A stretch of 60,188 nucleotides of DNA from a virus. Position numbers and translations under genes: made by a program. Below, one piece after another: positions 29,858-36,508 of the stretch (position 1 is its first letter; every line of letters begins with the position of its first letter). Location of the stretch: the IMG/VR virus record IMGVR_UViG_3300025108_000004, positions 1 through 60,188 of that record; one strand, written 5' to 3'. A model generated the notes under the pieces. The model searched no databases. It was not told the DNA's origin and worked only from the letters and a program-made list of their open reading frames with translations.

Positions 29858-30499
29858 ATGAACGATTCAATCGTAACCCGCTCGTTAAATTCAGAATTGA
29901 GCACTCTGATCACCAAATCTACTGCGGCTGATTTACGCAGTGAGGAACAGCGTTTCGCACTGCTGTGCAGTATGAAAGACGCCGGTTTCGAGTTTGCTAT
30001 TAACGTGAAAGCGTACGACCCCGAGGCCAACCCGCTCGGTGCTACTAAACCCGAACGTGAATTCCTACGGGATGCGGTGATAAAGGGTTTACCGAAACAC
30101 GCGCAAGAAATCCTCGCACTAGGTAAAGCGGGGATGAAGAGAAAGACGGACTGCGCTTCCGTAAAGAAATCGGAATTGACTACTGGCAATTGGGTTTACT
30201 GGAATAAACAACCCGCCTCACGGCTTAGTAAAATCGCGGCCAAATTGGACTCAGTTGTATGGTCCGATGAATTGCCAGTGTTCAAGAATGGTGAGGCAGT
30301 CGAAGATGAGTTCACATCTGGGTGGGTATATGAAAAAGACCTACCCAATAGCGGTGATGCTCAGACTCCTAAAACCTCTAGGACAAAAATTCTAGAGGCG
30401 CTCGCTAAAGCGGTAGCGATCTGCGAGAAGGATGAAACGCCCGACTACGATGCCACTAGCATCAAAAAGGCCATCAACGCAGTGATCAAATCACTCTAA
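29858..30499 (+). CDS. First early gene, unknown function
   Basis: 213 aa starting MNDSIVTRSLNSELSTLITK. Helical and charged; contains KPEREFLRDAVIKGLPKHAQ, a Lys-rich centre, WVYWNKQPASRLSKIAAKL, and a helical C-terminus that ends KKAINAVIKSL. No domain is recognised. It is promoter-proximal, preceded by the inverted repeat and followed at once by a strong terminator, so it is a stand-alone early transcript. Such genes often act on the host or regulate the phage. Function is unknown. Confidence 0.75.
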   Translation: MNDSIVTRSLNSELSTLITKSTAADLRSEEQRFALLCSMKDAGFEFAINVKAYDPEANPLGATKPEREFLRDAVIKGLPKHAQEILALGKAGMKRKTDCASVKKSELTTGNWVYWNKQPASRLSKIAAKLDSVVWSDELPVFKNGEAVEDEFTSGWVYEKDLPNSGDAQTPKTSRTKILEALAKAVAICEKDETPDYDATSIKKAINAVIKSL

Positions 30500-30505
30500 C
30501 CCATC

Positions 30506-30530
30506 GGGCCCTTCGGGGCCCTTTCTTTTT
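30506..30530 (+). terminator. Rho-independent terminator with UUCG loop
   Basis: GGGCCC-TTCG-GGGCCC stem followed by TTTCTTTTT, beginning 6 nt after the stop of the 213-aa gene. Confidence 0.92.
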
Positions 30531-30543
30531 GAGGTAACACGTT

Positions 30544-30711
30544 ATGTCTATATTGATGGTTCTCTTAATTATATTCGCGGCAGTGTCTGTTCTATCCACC
30601 ATGATGGCACTGCTAAATTTTATGTGGGTCACCGCTCTGATATCGGCAGTGCTCAGTGTATCCCTATTGACCGGTATCGACTCACTGGCCCGCTACATAA
30701 ATGCACGTTAA
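30544..30711 (+). CDS. 55-aa two-helix membrane peptide
   Basis: A short frame from ATG 30544 with GAGG 9 nt upstream. The product begins MSILMVLLIIFAAVSVLSTM, and a second hydrophobic segment (MWVTALISAVLSVSLLTG) follows. The tail is DSLARYINAR. It is predicted to span the inner membrane twice. It sits alone between two terminators, one just before and one just after, so it is an independently bounded gene. Possible roles include host-membrane takeover or superinfection exclusion; none is shown. Confidence 0.7.
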   Translation: MSILMVLLIIFAAVSVLSTMMALLNFMWVTALISAVLSVSLLTGIDSLARYINAR

Positions 30712-30716
30712 CACCA

Positions 30717-30737
30717 ACCCGCTTCGGCGGGTTTTTT
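30717..30737 (+). terminator. Rho-independent terminator with UUCG loop
   Basis: ACCCGC-TTCG-GCGGGT stem followed by five Ts beyond the arm, starting 5 nt after the stop of the 55-aa gene. Confidence 0.92.
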
Positions 30738-30753
30738 GTGCCCGTCGTTTGAT

Positions 30754-30962
30754 ACCAGTTATATCCGTTGCGCCGAGCCTCATCGCGTTGCGCCTTGTGA
30801 TGCCAGTTAATGATGTCGCGCCGAGCCTCACGTGTTATCACGTATGCGTGACGTGGGCCCGGGTCCGGGGTAAATGGTAGTCCGTGGACTACCAAGTTGA
30901 GACCAGTTATAGATGTCGCGCCGAGCCTCACCCTGACGTGTTGCCACGTATAGGCACGTGGT
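30754..30962. repeat. 29-bp direct repeats and CACGT hairpins
   Basis: A 29-bp element (ending GCGCCGAGCCTCA) occurs at 30754-30782, 30802-30830 and 30902-30930. After copies 2 and 3 comes a hairpin ACGTG-N4-CACGT (30830-30843; 30936-30949) followed by a CACGTGG- or GACGTGG-type end, so the last two copies form longer units 100 bp apart. No coding explanation is convincing. Confidence 0.85.
30876..30893. promoter_or_regulatory. 18-bp inverted repeat, copy 2 (GT centre)
   Basis: GGTAGTCCGTGGACTACC, located between repeat units in the noncoding region. It is not next to a gene start. Confidence 0.85.
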
Positions 30963-30984
30963 AGCACGTCATGACACAAAAACA

Positions 30985-31373
30985 TAATGTTCGTTTTTTC
31001 TTTTGTAATGTTCGCGGTAATGTTCGTAATGTTCGGCTAATGTTCGCTTTTTTTAGAGCATGTGCGAACATTATATTTTCGTGGCAAATGATGAGCGCGA
31101 ACGCGCAAGGTTGCCAATTCTTGCCTATCAAAACTTTACATATCTTATCAATCTATCAATCTATCTATAATGTTCGTTTTTTAGAAAATTACACGCTTCT
31201 GTAAACGTAACACTAATTCTATTGTTCGTTTTCCAGTCGTTCGAGAGAACTCTCTCAGGGTAGCTCTTATCTCCGTCAAAAAGCGAACATTAGAACATTA
31301 CTTGTAAATCAAAAACTTACGCCATTTCAAAAACGAACATTACAAGAACAATACACAATACAACAGAACATTA
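30985..31373. repeat. TAATGTTCG iteron array (candidate replication origin)
   Basis: The 9-mer TAATGTTCG occurs exactly at 30985, 31006, 31018, 31027, 31038 and 31168. Its complement CGAACATTA occurs at 31065, 31284 and 31334. One-mismatch forms lie near 31220, 31292 and 31365. Five forward copies cluster within 62 bp. The surrounding DNA is AT-rich with T-runs. Iterons plus AT-rich DNA at the start of the replication-side operon fit an origin or a cluster of regulator sites. Confidence 0.75.
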
Positions 31374-31399
31374 CACTTCTACCCACGTTTTGTAATAAC

Positions 31400-31428
31400 T
31401 TGACATCATCTGTCACTTATGAGATAAT
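31400..31428 (+). promoter_or_regulatory. Strong sigma70-like promoter (TTGACA-17-GATAAT)
   Basis: A perfect -35 TTGACA (31400-31405), 17-nt spacer and GATAAT -10 (31423-31428; five of six). The start is expected at about 31435, exactly at the base of the hairpin below. It drives the unit starting with the 311-aa gene. Confidence 0.8.
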
Positions 31429-31433
31429 AATAC

Positions 31434-31504
31434 AACTGGGGGGTCGTACGTGTGTTTCCCACGCCTGTACATGTTTACACGCGTCACGCTACGGCCTCCC
31501 AGTT
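31434..31504 (+). ncRNA. Structured 71-nt leader or small RNA
   Basis: Ends pair: AACTGGGGGG (31434-31443) with CCTCCCAGTT (31495-31504), 10 bp including one G-U. The helix continues through U44-G94, CGTA/TACG (45-48/90-93) and CGTG/CACG (49-52/85-88) with one bulged C. Inside are ACGC/GCGT (61-64/81-84) and TGTA/TACA (66-69/76-79), a C-C mismatch and a 6-nt loop. The helix begins at the predicted transcription start. It could stabilise or regulate the mRNA, or be a separate RNA. Not a known family that I recognise. Confidence 0.55.
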
Positions 31505-31512
31505 CTAACCAC

Positions 31513-31530
31513 GGTAGTCCACGGACTACC
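31513..31530. promoter_or_regulatory. 18-bp inverted repeat, copy 3 (AC centre)
   Basis: GGTAGTCCACGGACTACC, between the structured leader and the ribosome binding site (GAGGAG) of the 311-aa gene. Confidence 0.85.
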
Positions 31531-31559
31531 AACTACAACAGTGTTCGAGGAGAACGACT

Positions 31560-32495
31560 ATGTTACACAATGATTCAGTAGTCCACGGACTACCTACTAA
31601 CGAAACAGCACCAGCTATCAGTGCACCATCGACACCTTCGATTGCATCCTCTGCAATGCTAGTAGAGGTCAGCTTCTCTACGTGGACAGGGCGCAAGCTC
31701 GACAAGCGTGCATCGACTGACGTGACACGGACCAACGGTGCTGACTCCGGTATCGCTAACGTGCACAAGAAACTGCTAGGCAACTGTGACGAGTTAACAG
31801 CCGTTCAAAAGTTCGCGGCTAACGCACGTAACATTCACTACTCGATGACCATGCCGTGGTCTGATACAGGTATGCGCCTACTACCTACCGCCATGTATGC
31901 CAAATACCACAGCGCGATGACCGACTTCCAAAACGAGTTCGAGCGTTTGGCCCAAGTATTCATCAGCGCGTACGAGTGGGAGATCAGCCAAGCCCAAGCA
32001 CGTTTGGGTGCGTTGTTCAGCCGTGACGACTATCCCTCTGCCGATTCCATCGCATCTAAGTTCGGGTTTCGTATTAACTACTTACCGCTACCTGACGCGG
32101 GGGACTTTCGTGTTGACGTGGGCAACGACGCGCGTGATCAGTTGGTTGACCACTACAACGCGCAGTACAGCGGGTTCTTGGAGCGGGCCATGTCTGACGT
32201 GTGGCACCGTGTGTACGACTCACTCACTAAGATGTCAGAGCGTCTCGACTACGGTGACCACGAGAAGAAAAAGATATTTCGTGACTCGCTCGTGGACAAC
32301 GTGCTCGACATGGTGGATCTGCTCGACGTGTGCAACGTGACCGGTGACTCTCAGATGTCAGCTATGCGGCTACAGCTTGAGGATGCGCTTCGTGGGGTGA
32401 CACCGGACGCACTACGTGATGACGCGTTTCTACGTGCTGAGACTAAGCGCGCTGTGGACAGTGCCATCAAGTCTCTACCATCACTCGATATCTAA
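31560..32495 (+). CDS. 311-aa protein of MoxR/VWA module (DUF3150-like)
   Basis: The ATG at 31560 is preceded by GAGGAG at good spacing. The N-terminal about 32 residues are Ser/Ala/Pro-rich and include a stretch (SVVHGLP) encoded by a further copy of the inverted repeat. The body (VEVSFSTWTGRKLDKRAS, RLLPTAMYAKYHSAMTDFQNEF, FGFRINYLPLPDAGDFRVDV) is helical. The sequence style and the position before a MoxR ATPase and a VWA gene resemble DUF3150 proteins, which occur in such modules; resemblance is from memory. Function is unknown. Confidence 0.6.
   Translation: MLHNDSVVHGLPTNETAPAISAPSTPSIASSAMLVEVSFSTWTGRKLDKRASTDVTRTNGADSGIANVHKKLLGNCDELTAVQKFAANARNIHYSMTMPWSDTGMRLLPTAMYAKYHSAMTDFQNEFERLAQVFISAYEWEISQAQARLGALFSRDDYPSADSIASKFGFRINYLPLPDAGDFRVDVGNDARDQLVDHYNAQYSGFLERAMSDVWHRVYDSLTKMSERLDYGDHEKKKIFRDSLVDNVLDMVDLLDVCNVTGDSQMSAMRLQLEDALRGVTPDALRDDAFLRAETKRAVDSAIKSLPSLDI
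31577..31594. promoter_or_regulatory. 18-bp inverted repeat, copy 4 (one mismatch), inside the coding start
   Basis: AGTAGTCCACGGACTACC, first base different from the consensus. It lies in codons 6-12 of the 311-aa gene, 46 bp from copy 3's right end, so two copies bracket the ribosome binding site. Confidence 0.8.
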
Positions 32496-32517
32496 TAAAC
32501 AAACACACTACTAAAAC

Positions 32518-32535
32518 GGTAGTCCGTGGACTACC
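32518..32535. promoter_or_regulatory. 18-bp inverted repeat, copy 5 (GT centre)
   Basis: GGTAGTCCGTGGACTACC, 14 nt before the ATG of the MoxR-like gene and directly before its SD (CGGAGA). Confidence 0.85.
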
Positions 32536-32549
32536 AACGGAGAATGACA

Positions 32550-33638
32550 ATGAACGCACAAAATATGTATGCACTAAACCTAAGCCAAGTTGCCACTGCT
32601 ATTCAGCATGGCGGTACCGATCGAACGATTCTTGTACAGGGTCACATGGGTACAGGTAAGTCGTCACTACTTAACACGTTATCAGACACACTACCGAACC
32701 ACGTACCGTGTTACTTCGACTGTACCACCAAGGATCTGGGCGACATCATGATCCCCAAGATGGCGACACTCGACGACGCCGATTTCGTCAAATTTGCTAC
32801 CAATGAGGAGCTGGGTCTGCACCACGGCAAGCCGATCATCCTGATGATTGACGAGTACGGCAAGGCTAACCCCGCAGTTAAGAACGCGTTACTACGTGTG
32901 ATGTTGGAGCGCAAGGTCGGCGGCTACGAGCTACACCCTGACTCGATTGTGTTTGCCACGACTAACCTCGGGGCCGAGGGTGTCGGTGACTTGTTACCAC
33001 CACACGCACGCAACCGCATCACAGTGGTGACGCTACGTAAATCCAGCAACGTCGAGTGGATCGAGTGGGGCATCAACAACAACATCGACCCGACTGTACT
33101 CGGCTGGTGTAAGGACAACCCGCAGTTGTTCGCTGGGTTCGAGGATGTCAAAGACCCTGACGACAACCCGTACATCTACCACCCACGGGCGCAACGTGCG
33201 GCGTTTGTTACACCTCGCTCGCTCGAAGCCACATCCGATTGGCTCAAGCAACGTCACCTATTCGATGATCAGACCCTGACAAGTTTACTCATGGGTACTA
33301 TCGGTGACCGTGGTGCGATGGACCTGATGGCGTTTGTGAAGCTGGCCGATCAGCTACCCTCGCTCCAATCCATCAAGGATGACCCGCTAGGTGCCAAGGT
33401 CCCTGACAGTGCGGCGGCTGTGTGTATGGTTGTTTACAGGTCATTGGCTACGATGTCGGCTGACTGGGTTGACCAGTGGATGACATACCTCGACCGACTC
33501 GACGCTAGCGCACAAGGTTTGTTCGGTGGACAGGTGACGCGTGACACATACGCACACCGCAAGATCATCATGACTAATCGCAAGTTCACCGACTGGGCGA
33601 TGGCTAACAACCACATGTTCGCGGCGGACAAGAAGTAG
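32550..33638 (+). CDS. MoxR-like AAA+ ATPase
   Basis: 362 aa from ATG 32550, with CGGAGA about 8 nt upstream; the in-frame GTG at 32526 lies inside the inverted repeat and is unlikely. Walker A GHMGTGKS (31-38), Walker B LMIDEYGK (D101, E102), sensor 1 ATTN (136-139), and a likely arginine finger in PPHARNR. The closest architecture is the MoxR/CobS class of AAA_5 ATPases, which remodel partners with VWA proteins. The VWA gene follows. Substrate unknown. Confidence 0.85.
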   Translation: MNAQNMYALNLSQVATAIQHGGTDRTILVQGHMGTGKSSLLNTLSDTLPNHVPCYFDCTTKDLGDIMIPKMATLDDADFVKFATNEELGLHHGKPIILMIDEYGKANPAVKNALLRVMLERKVGGYELHPDSIVFATTNLGAEGVGDLLPPHARNRITVVTLRKSSNVEWIEWGINNNIDPTVLGWCKDNPQLFAGFEDVKDPDDNPYIYHPRAQRAAFVTPRSLEATSDWLKQRHLFDDQTLTSLLMGTIGDRGAMDLMAFVKLADQLPSLQSIKDDPLGAKVPDSAAAVCMVVYRSLATMSADWVDQWMTYLDRLDASAQGLFGGQVTRDTYAHRKIIMTNRKFTDWAMANNHMFAADKK

Positions 33639-33651
33639 TCCACGGACTACC
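33634..33651. promoter_or_regulatory. 18-bp inverted repeat, copy 6 (AC centre, one mismatch)
   Basis: AGTAGTCCACGGACTACC. It includes the TAG stop of the MoxR-like gene and ends 14 nt before the ATG of the VWA gene. The first base differs from the consensus. Confidence 0.8.
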
Positions 33652-33665
33652 ACAAGGAGAACGAC

Positions 33666-34892
33666 ATGCTATCTATTGGTAAACAACTGACAGTCGAGCA
33701 ACGTGTGAGCAAGGCTGTTTACGATATCGTCAACAACCCCAAGTATGTGGCGTTGGCTGGTGTGATCATGATCGGTGAGCGTACGGTGTCTGACACAGTG
33801 CCCACCGCATGTACCAACGGACGCGATGAAACCTACGGACGTGCGTTTGTTGACTCACTCAACGATGCGGAGCTTCGATTCTTGATACTGCACGAGGTGT
33901 ACCACAAGTTGTACAAACACCTCACCACGTGGGAGTGGATGTACAAGAAGGACGCACAGCTTGCCAACGTCGCGTGTGACCATGTGATCAACATCAAGAT
34001 CAGTGACGACAACACTGACGGGTTCGCTGTCATGCCATCCCAAGGGTGTCGCGACTACGAGTACCGTGGTTGGGACGAGGCACGCGTGTTCAAACATCTA
34101 TGTGATAACGACTCATCAGATGATCAAAACGCGGACGGTTCAGGTGCCAATACCAACGTTGCCACTGGAGTCAATACGCATGGAGGGTTCGACGAGCACG
34201 ACTGGGAGGGTGCACAAGAGTTGACCGACGACGACAAGCGCGAGCTTGCACGTGACATCGACGAGGCCATACGTCAGGGTGCGATGGTTGCTGGCAAGAT
34301 TGGCGACGGCTCAGAGCGTGATCGGTTCGGTGACTTGCTCGAAGCACAGATCAATTGGCGTGAGGTATTGCGCGAGTTCATCAACACAACGTGCGCGGGC
34401 AGTGACTATAGTACATGGTCCCGTCCTAACAGGCGCTACGTATCATCGGGGTATTACATGCCAAGCGGTATCAACGACCAAGTGGGTGAGCTAGTCATAG
34501 CCATTGACACGTCAGGGTCTATTGGACAACGTGAGTTGACACTCTTCATGAGTGAGATACACCAAATCTGTCAATCGCTCTCGCCTGAACGCGTACGTGT
34601 TTTGTACTGGGACTCTCGGGTTCGTGGTAACGAGACATACGATATGCACGAGCTTGACGATCTACCCAAGGCGACTAAGCCTATCGGCGGTGGTGGTACC
34701 AATGTCGAGTGTGTCCCCAACTACATGCGTGATGAGAGTATCAAGCCCCAAGCGTGTGTGGTGTTGACCGATGGGTACGTCTGGGGATCATGGGGTCAAT
34801 GGGACTGCCCCGTGTTATGGTGTATCCTCGACAACAAAACAGCAAAGCCTGACACAGGTAAGCACGTAAACATACAATCTGGAGACCTATAA
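33666..34892 (+). CDS. VWA-domain protein with HExxH metallopeptidase-like N-terminus (DUF2201 type)
   Basis: 408 aa. The N-terminal domain carries HEVYH (residues 76-80) and a following NVACDHVIN helix, as in the putative metallopeptidase domain of DUF2201 proteins. An Asp/Gly-rich linker (about 145-185) leads to a VWA-like domain with the MIDAS motif DTSGS (281-285), T345 in GGGGTN and D369 in LTDG. VWA partners of MoxR ATPases bind or present substrates. SD AGGAG. The stop TAA overlaps the next ATG. Confidence 0.85.
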   Translation: MLSIGKQLTVEQRVSKAVYDIVNNPKYVALAGVIMIGERTVSDTVPTACTNGRDETYGRAFVDSLNDAELRFLILHEVYHKLYKHLTTWEWMYKKDAQLANVACDHVINIKISDDNTDGFAVMPSQGCRDYEYRGWDEARVFKHLCDNDSSDDQNADGSGANTNVATGVNTHGGFDEHDWEGAQELTDDDKRELARDIDEAIRQGAMVAGKIGDGSERDRFGDLLEAQINWREVLREFINTTCAGSDYSTWSRPNRRYVSSGYYMPSGINDQVGELVIAIDTSGSIGQRELTLFMSEIHQICQSLSPERVRVLYWDSRVRGNETYDMHELDDLPKATKPIGGGGTNVECVPNYMRDESIKPQACVVLTDGYVWGSWGQWDCPVLWCILDNKTAKPDTGKHVNIQSGDL

Positions 34893-35041
34893 TGGACAGT
34901 AGAGTTGATATCGTTTATGTAATCCAACGCCTCAACCGTATATTGGAGAACAGGGTGGGTATGGCGGACGCTTTGGATGAGTTTCGTGATGAGTTACTCC
35001 ACAATTTGACAGTGCACCCTACAACCAACGAGGAACAATAG
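34892..35041 (+). CDS. 49-aa peptide
   Basis: A short frame whose ATG overlaps the VWA stop (TAATG), with GGAG upstream. MDSRVDIVYVIQRLNRILEN... is helical and acidic. It ends PTTNEEQ two bases before the next gene. Tight coupling and spacing support a real gene; no family is recognised. Confidence 0.6.
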   Translation: MDSRVDIVYVIQRLNRILENRVGMADALDEFRDELLHNLTVHPTTNEEQ

Positions 35042-35043
35042 AT

Positions 35044-35208
35044 ATGGAATACGCATTCGCAACTGCAATCATCGATAAGATCGTGAGGGACCACTGCAAC
35101 GCGCTACTCGTGCGGGGCGAGCTGAATCACGACGAGCTAACACCCGAGACCGCCAAGCGTGAGGTCGAGGTAATCAAAAACGCGTACGACAAAGTACGCA
35201 ACGGATAA
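35044..35208 (+). CDS. 54-aa helical peptide
   Basis: A short frame MEYAFATAIIDKIVRDHCNA... ending YDKVRNG, two bases after the previous stop. GAGGAA lies upstream. Predicted helical hairpin. It is followed directly by an inverted-repeat copy. No family is recognised. Confidence 0.6.
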   Translation: MEYAFATAIIDKIVRDHCNALLVRGELNHDELTPETAKREVEVIKNAYDKVRNG

Positions 35209-35209
35209 C

Positions 35210-35227
35210 GGTAGTCCACGGACTACC
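35210..35227. promoter_or_regulatory. 18-bp inverted repeat, copy 7 (AC centre)
   Basis: GGTAGTCCACGGACTACC, 19 nt before the ATG of the 307-aa gene and just before its GAGGAGAG site. Confidence 0.85.
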
Positions 35228-35246
35228 AAATAACGAGGAGAGAACA

Positions 35247-36170
35247 ATGAGCTTTAAATGGGTATCAGCACAACAGTGTAGGGATCAAGCGGCGGAGTCA
35301 TGGAAGTTCGATGGGCTTGGTGATGAGGATGACCGTGCTATGTTCCGACAGTTCACGCAGGATGTAGGTGGCGCATTATGTTCACGTGATTCAGGTATCA
35401 CGTTTGTGCAACGCACCAGAACGTCTTCATGGGTGCTACGTGACGACTGTCCTTGGGCTATCGGGTGGATTGGATACAGCGACATCCGTGATTCGCAGGT
35501 AGGTGGTTGGAAGCCGACATACAACGTGCACTCGTGGGCTATCACTAACGACAAGTACAGCAGTGGTAACAGCAACCGCCACACCAAGTCATCCACCAAC
35601 ATCGGCACAGCGATCAAGAATGCTAAGACATACTTGCGCCGACCTTCGCCGATTATGTTGGCTGGCGTGAAACGTGGTGTGTTGGAGAAAGGTATTCGGG
35701 AGGAGTTCGACAAGGTACGCAAGGGTGCAAACGAGACGGCAACTAAGGTGGTGGATATCGTGACAAGTATGTATGGCAACGTTAGGCAGAATAACAAGCG
35801 ACTATTCAAGGAGCTCAAGCACTTGCTCGACATGGGGCACGAGTTCTTAGATCCACAGTTCGGGTCAGATGTTCGCGCTATGGTGCACGCTGATCAGGTG
35901 ATGGGTGAGTCAGCCGTCGAGAACATTCCGTTCTACTGTGTGATGACATACGAGTCGCGTGGTAAGAATGTGTTCGATGTGGTCAAAGGTACGCAGGTCA
36001 ACCCGTACAGTGCCGAGATCAACGAGCAGTACAACAGGTTCACCGAGGATATGTTGCCCGAGGAGATCACACGTAAACTTGCTGTACTGCAAATGCTAGA
36101 CAGCGAAGACTTCGTGGACGGTGTGGGTGTCAGTGTGGGTGGTGGTATCTACTATGTCCTCGCCGATTGA
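35247..36170 (+). CDS. 307-aa protein of unknown function
   Basis: MSFKWVSAQQCRDQAAESWK. Trp-rich first half (SSWVLRDDCPWAIGWIGYSD, YNVHSWAITNDKYSSGNSNR), a basic helical middle (EEFDKVRKGANETATKVVD), and a C-terminal segment LPEEITRKLAVLQML that recurs in the next protein. Strong SD. It is preceded by inverted repeat 7 and overlaps the next gene by 17 nt. I recognise no family. Confidence 0.7.
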   Translation: MSFKWVSAQQCRDQAAESWKFDGLGDEDDRAMFRQFTQDVGGALCSRDSGITFVQRTRTSSWVLRDDCPWAIGWIGYSDIRDSQVGGWKPTYNVHSWAITNDKYSSGNSNRHTKSSTNIGTAIKNAKTYLRRPSPIMLAGVKRGVLEKGIREEFDKVRKGANETATKVVDIVTSMYGNVRQNNKRLFKELKHLLDMGHEFLDPQFGSDVRAMVHADQVMGESAVENIPFYCVMTYESRGKNVFDVVKGTQVNPYSAEINEQYNRFTEDMLPEEITRKLAVLQMLDSEDFVDGVGVSVGGGIYYVLAD

Positions 36171-36456
36171 AGGTTCAGTTGTTGAAGAAGTTTATCACAT
36201 AGTTGATAACACGTTACCACCAGATGATAACATCTACCGCGTCGTGGTATACCCTAATACAAAAAGTGTCTTAGTCTCGTGTTTTGGTATGGAAGGTGTT
36301 GACGTGGCAGTGGAGGGAGCATACGATTCGGTGGACGAGTTACCTAAATGGATACAGCGCAAGCTGGCGGTACTCACTATGCTCAAGGTAGACGACAGTC
36401 TACTCGATACAGGTAGGCGCATAGATGAGGATACCTTCTGGGTGTATCGGTCTTAG
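36154..36456 (+). CDS. 100-aa protein paralogous to the C-terminus of its neighbour
   Basis: The start ATG 36154 lies inside the end of the previous gene. An earlier in-frame GTG at 36121 would overlap more and lacks support. VVVYPNTKSVLVSCFG, then LPKWIQRKLAVLTMLKVDD, matching LPEEITRKLAVLQML of the upstream protein. Ends with a beta strand (TFWVYRS). Followed by a terminator. It probably arose by partial duplication. Function is unknown. Confidence 0.6.
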   Translation: MSSPIEGSVVEEVYHIVDNTLPPDDNIYRVVVYPNTKSVLVSCFGMEGVDVAVEGAYDSVDELPKWIQRKLAVLTMLKVDDSLLDTGRRIDEDTFWVYRS

Positions 36457-36471
36457 TAGTGTGAGACGTTC

Positions 36472-36495
36472 GGGGAGCTTCGGCTCCCCTTTTTT
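36472..36495 (+). terminator. Rho-independent terminator with UUCG loop
   Basis: GGGGAGC-TTCG-GCTCCCC stem then six Ts, 15 nt after the 100-aa gene stop. It ends the MoxR/VWA transcription segment. Confidence 0.93.
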
Positions 36496-36508
36496 GTGTC
36501 CGTAAAAT

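Larger units (their letters stand above)
30712..31559. other. Noncoding regulatory/origin candidate region
   Basis: About 850 bp without a supported gene between the membrane-peptide terminator and the 311-aa gene. It contains, in order, a terminator, CACGT-rich 29-bp repeats, an inverted-repeat copy, an AT-rich array of TAATGTTCG iterons, a strong promoter, a structured leader and another inverted-repeat copy. This is the densest non-coding signal in the genome. Confidence 0.8.

Noticed and set aside
29842-30189. Minus-strand 115-aa frame opposite the first early gene
   Set aside because: Antisense shadow without SD. The plus-strand gene has a promoter, inverted repeat and terminator.
30653-30985. 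Minus-strand 110-aa frame over the repeats (with EARRDIINW- and EARRNGYNW-like segments)
   Set aside because: The repeated peptides are only translations of the 29-bp DNA repeats. The frame runs across a terminator and the 55-aa gene on the other strand, and has no SD.
31440-31510. tRNA gene
   Set aside because: The pairing is one long helix, not a cloverleaf, and there is no T-loop or anticodon arrangement.
32526-32549. GTG start for the MoxR-like ATPase inside the inverted repeat
   Set aside because: No SD at suitable spacing, while ATG 32550 has CGGAGA in place and gives the family-like N-terminus.
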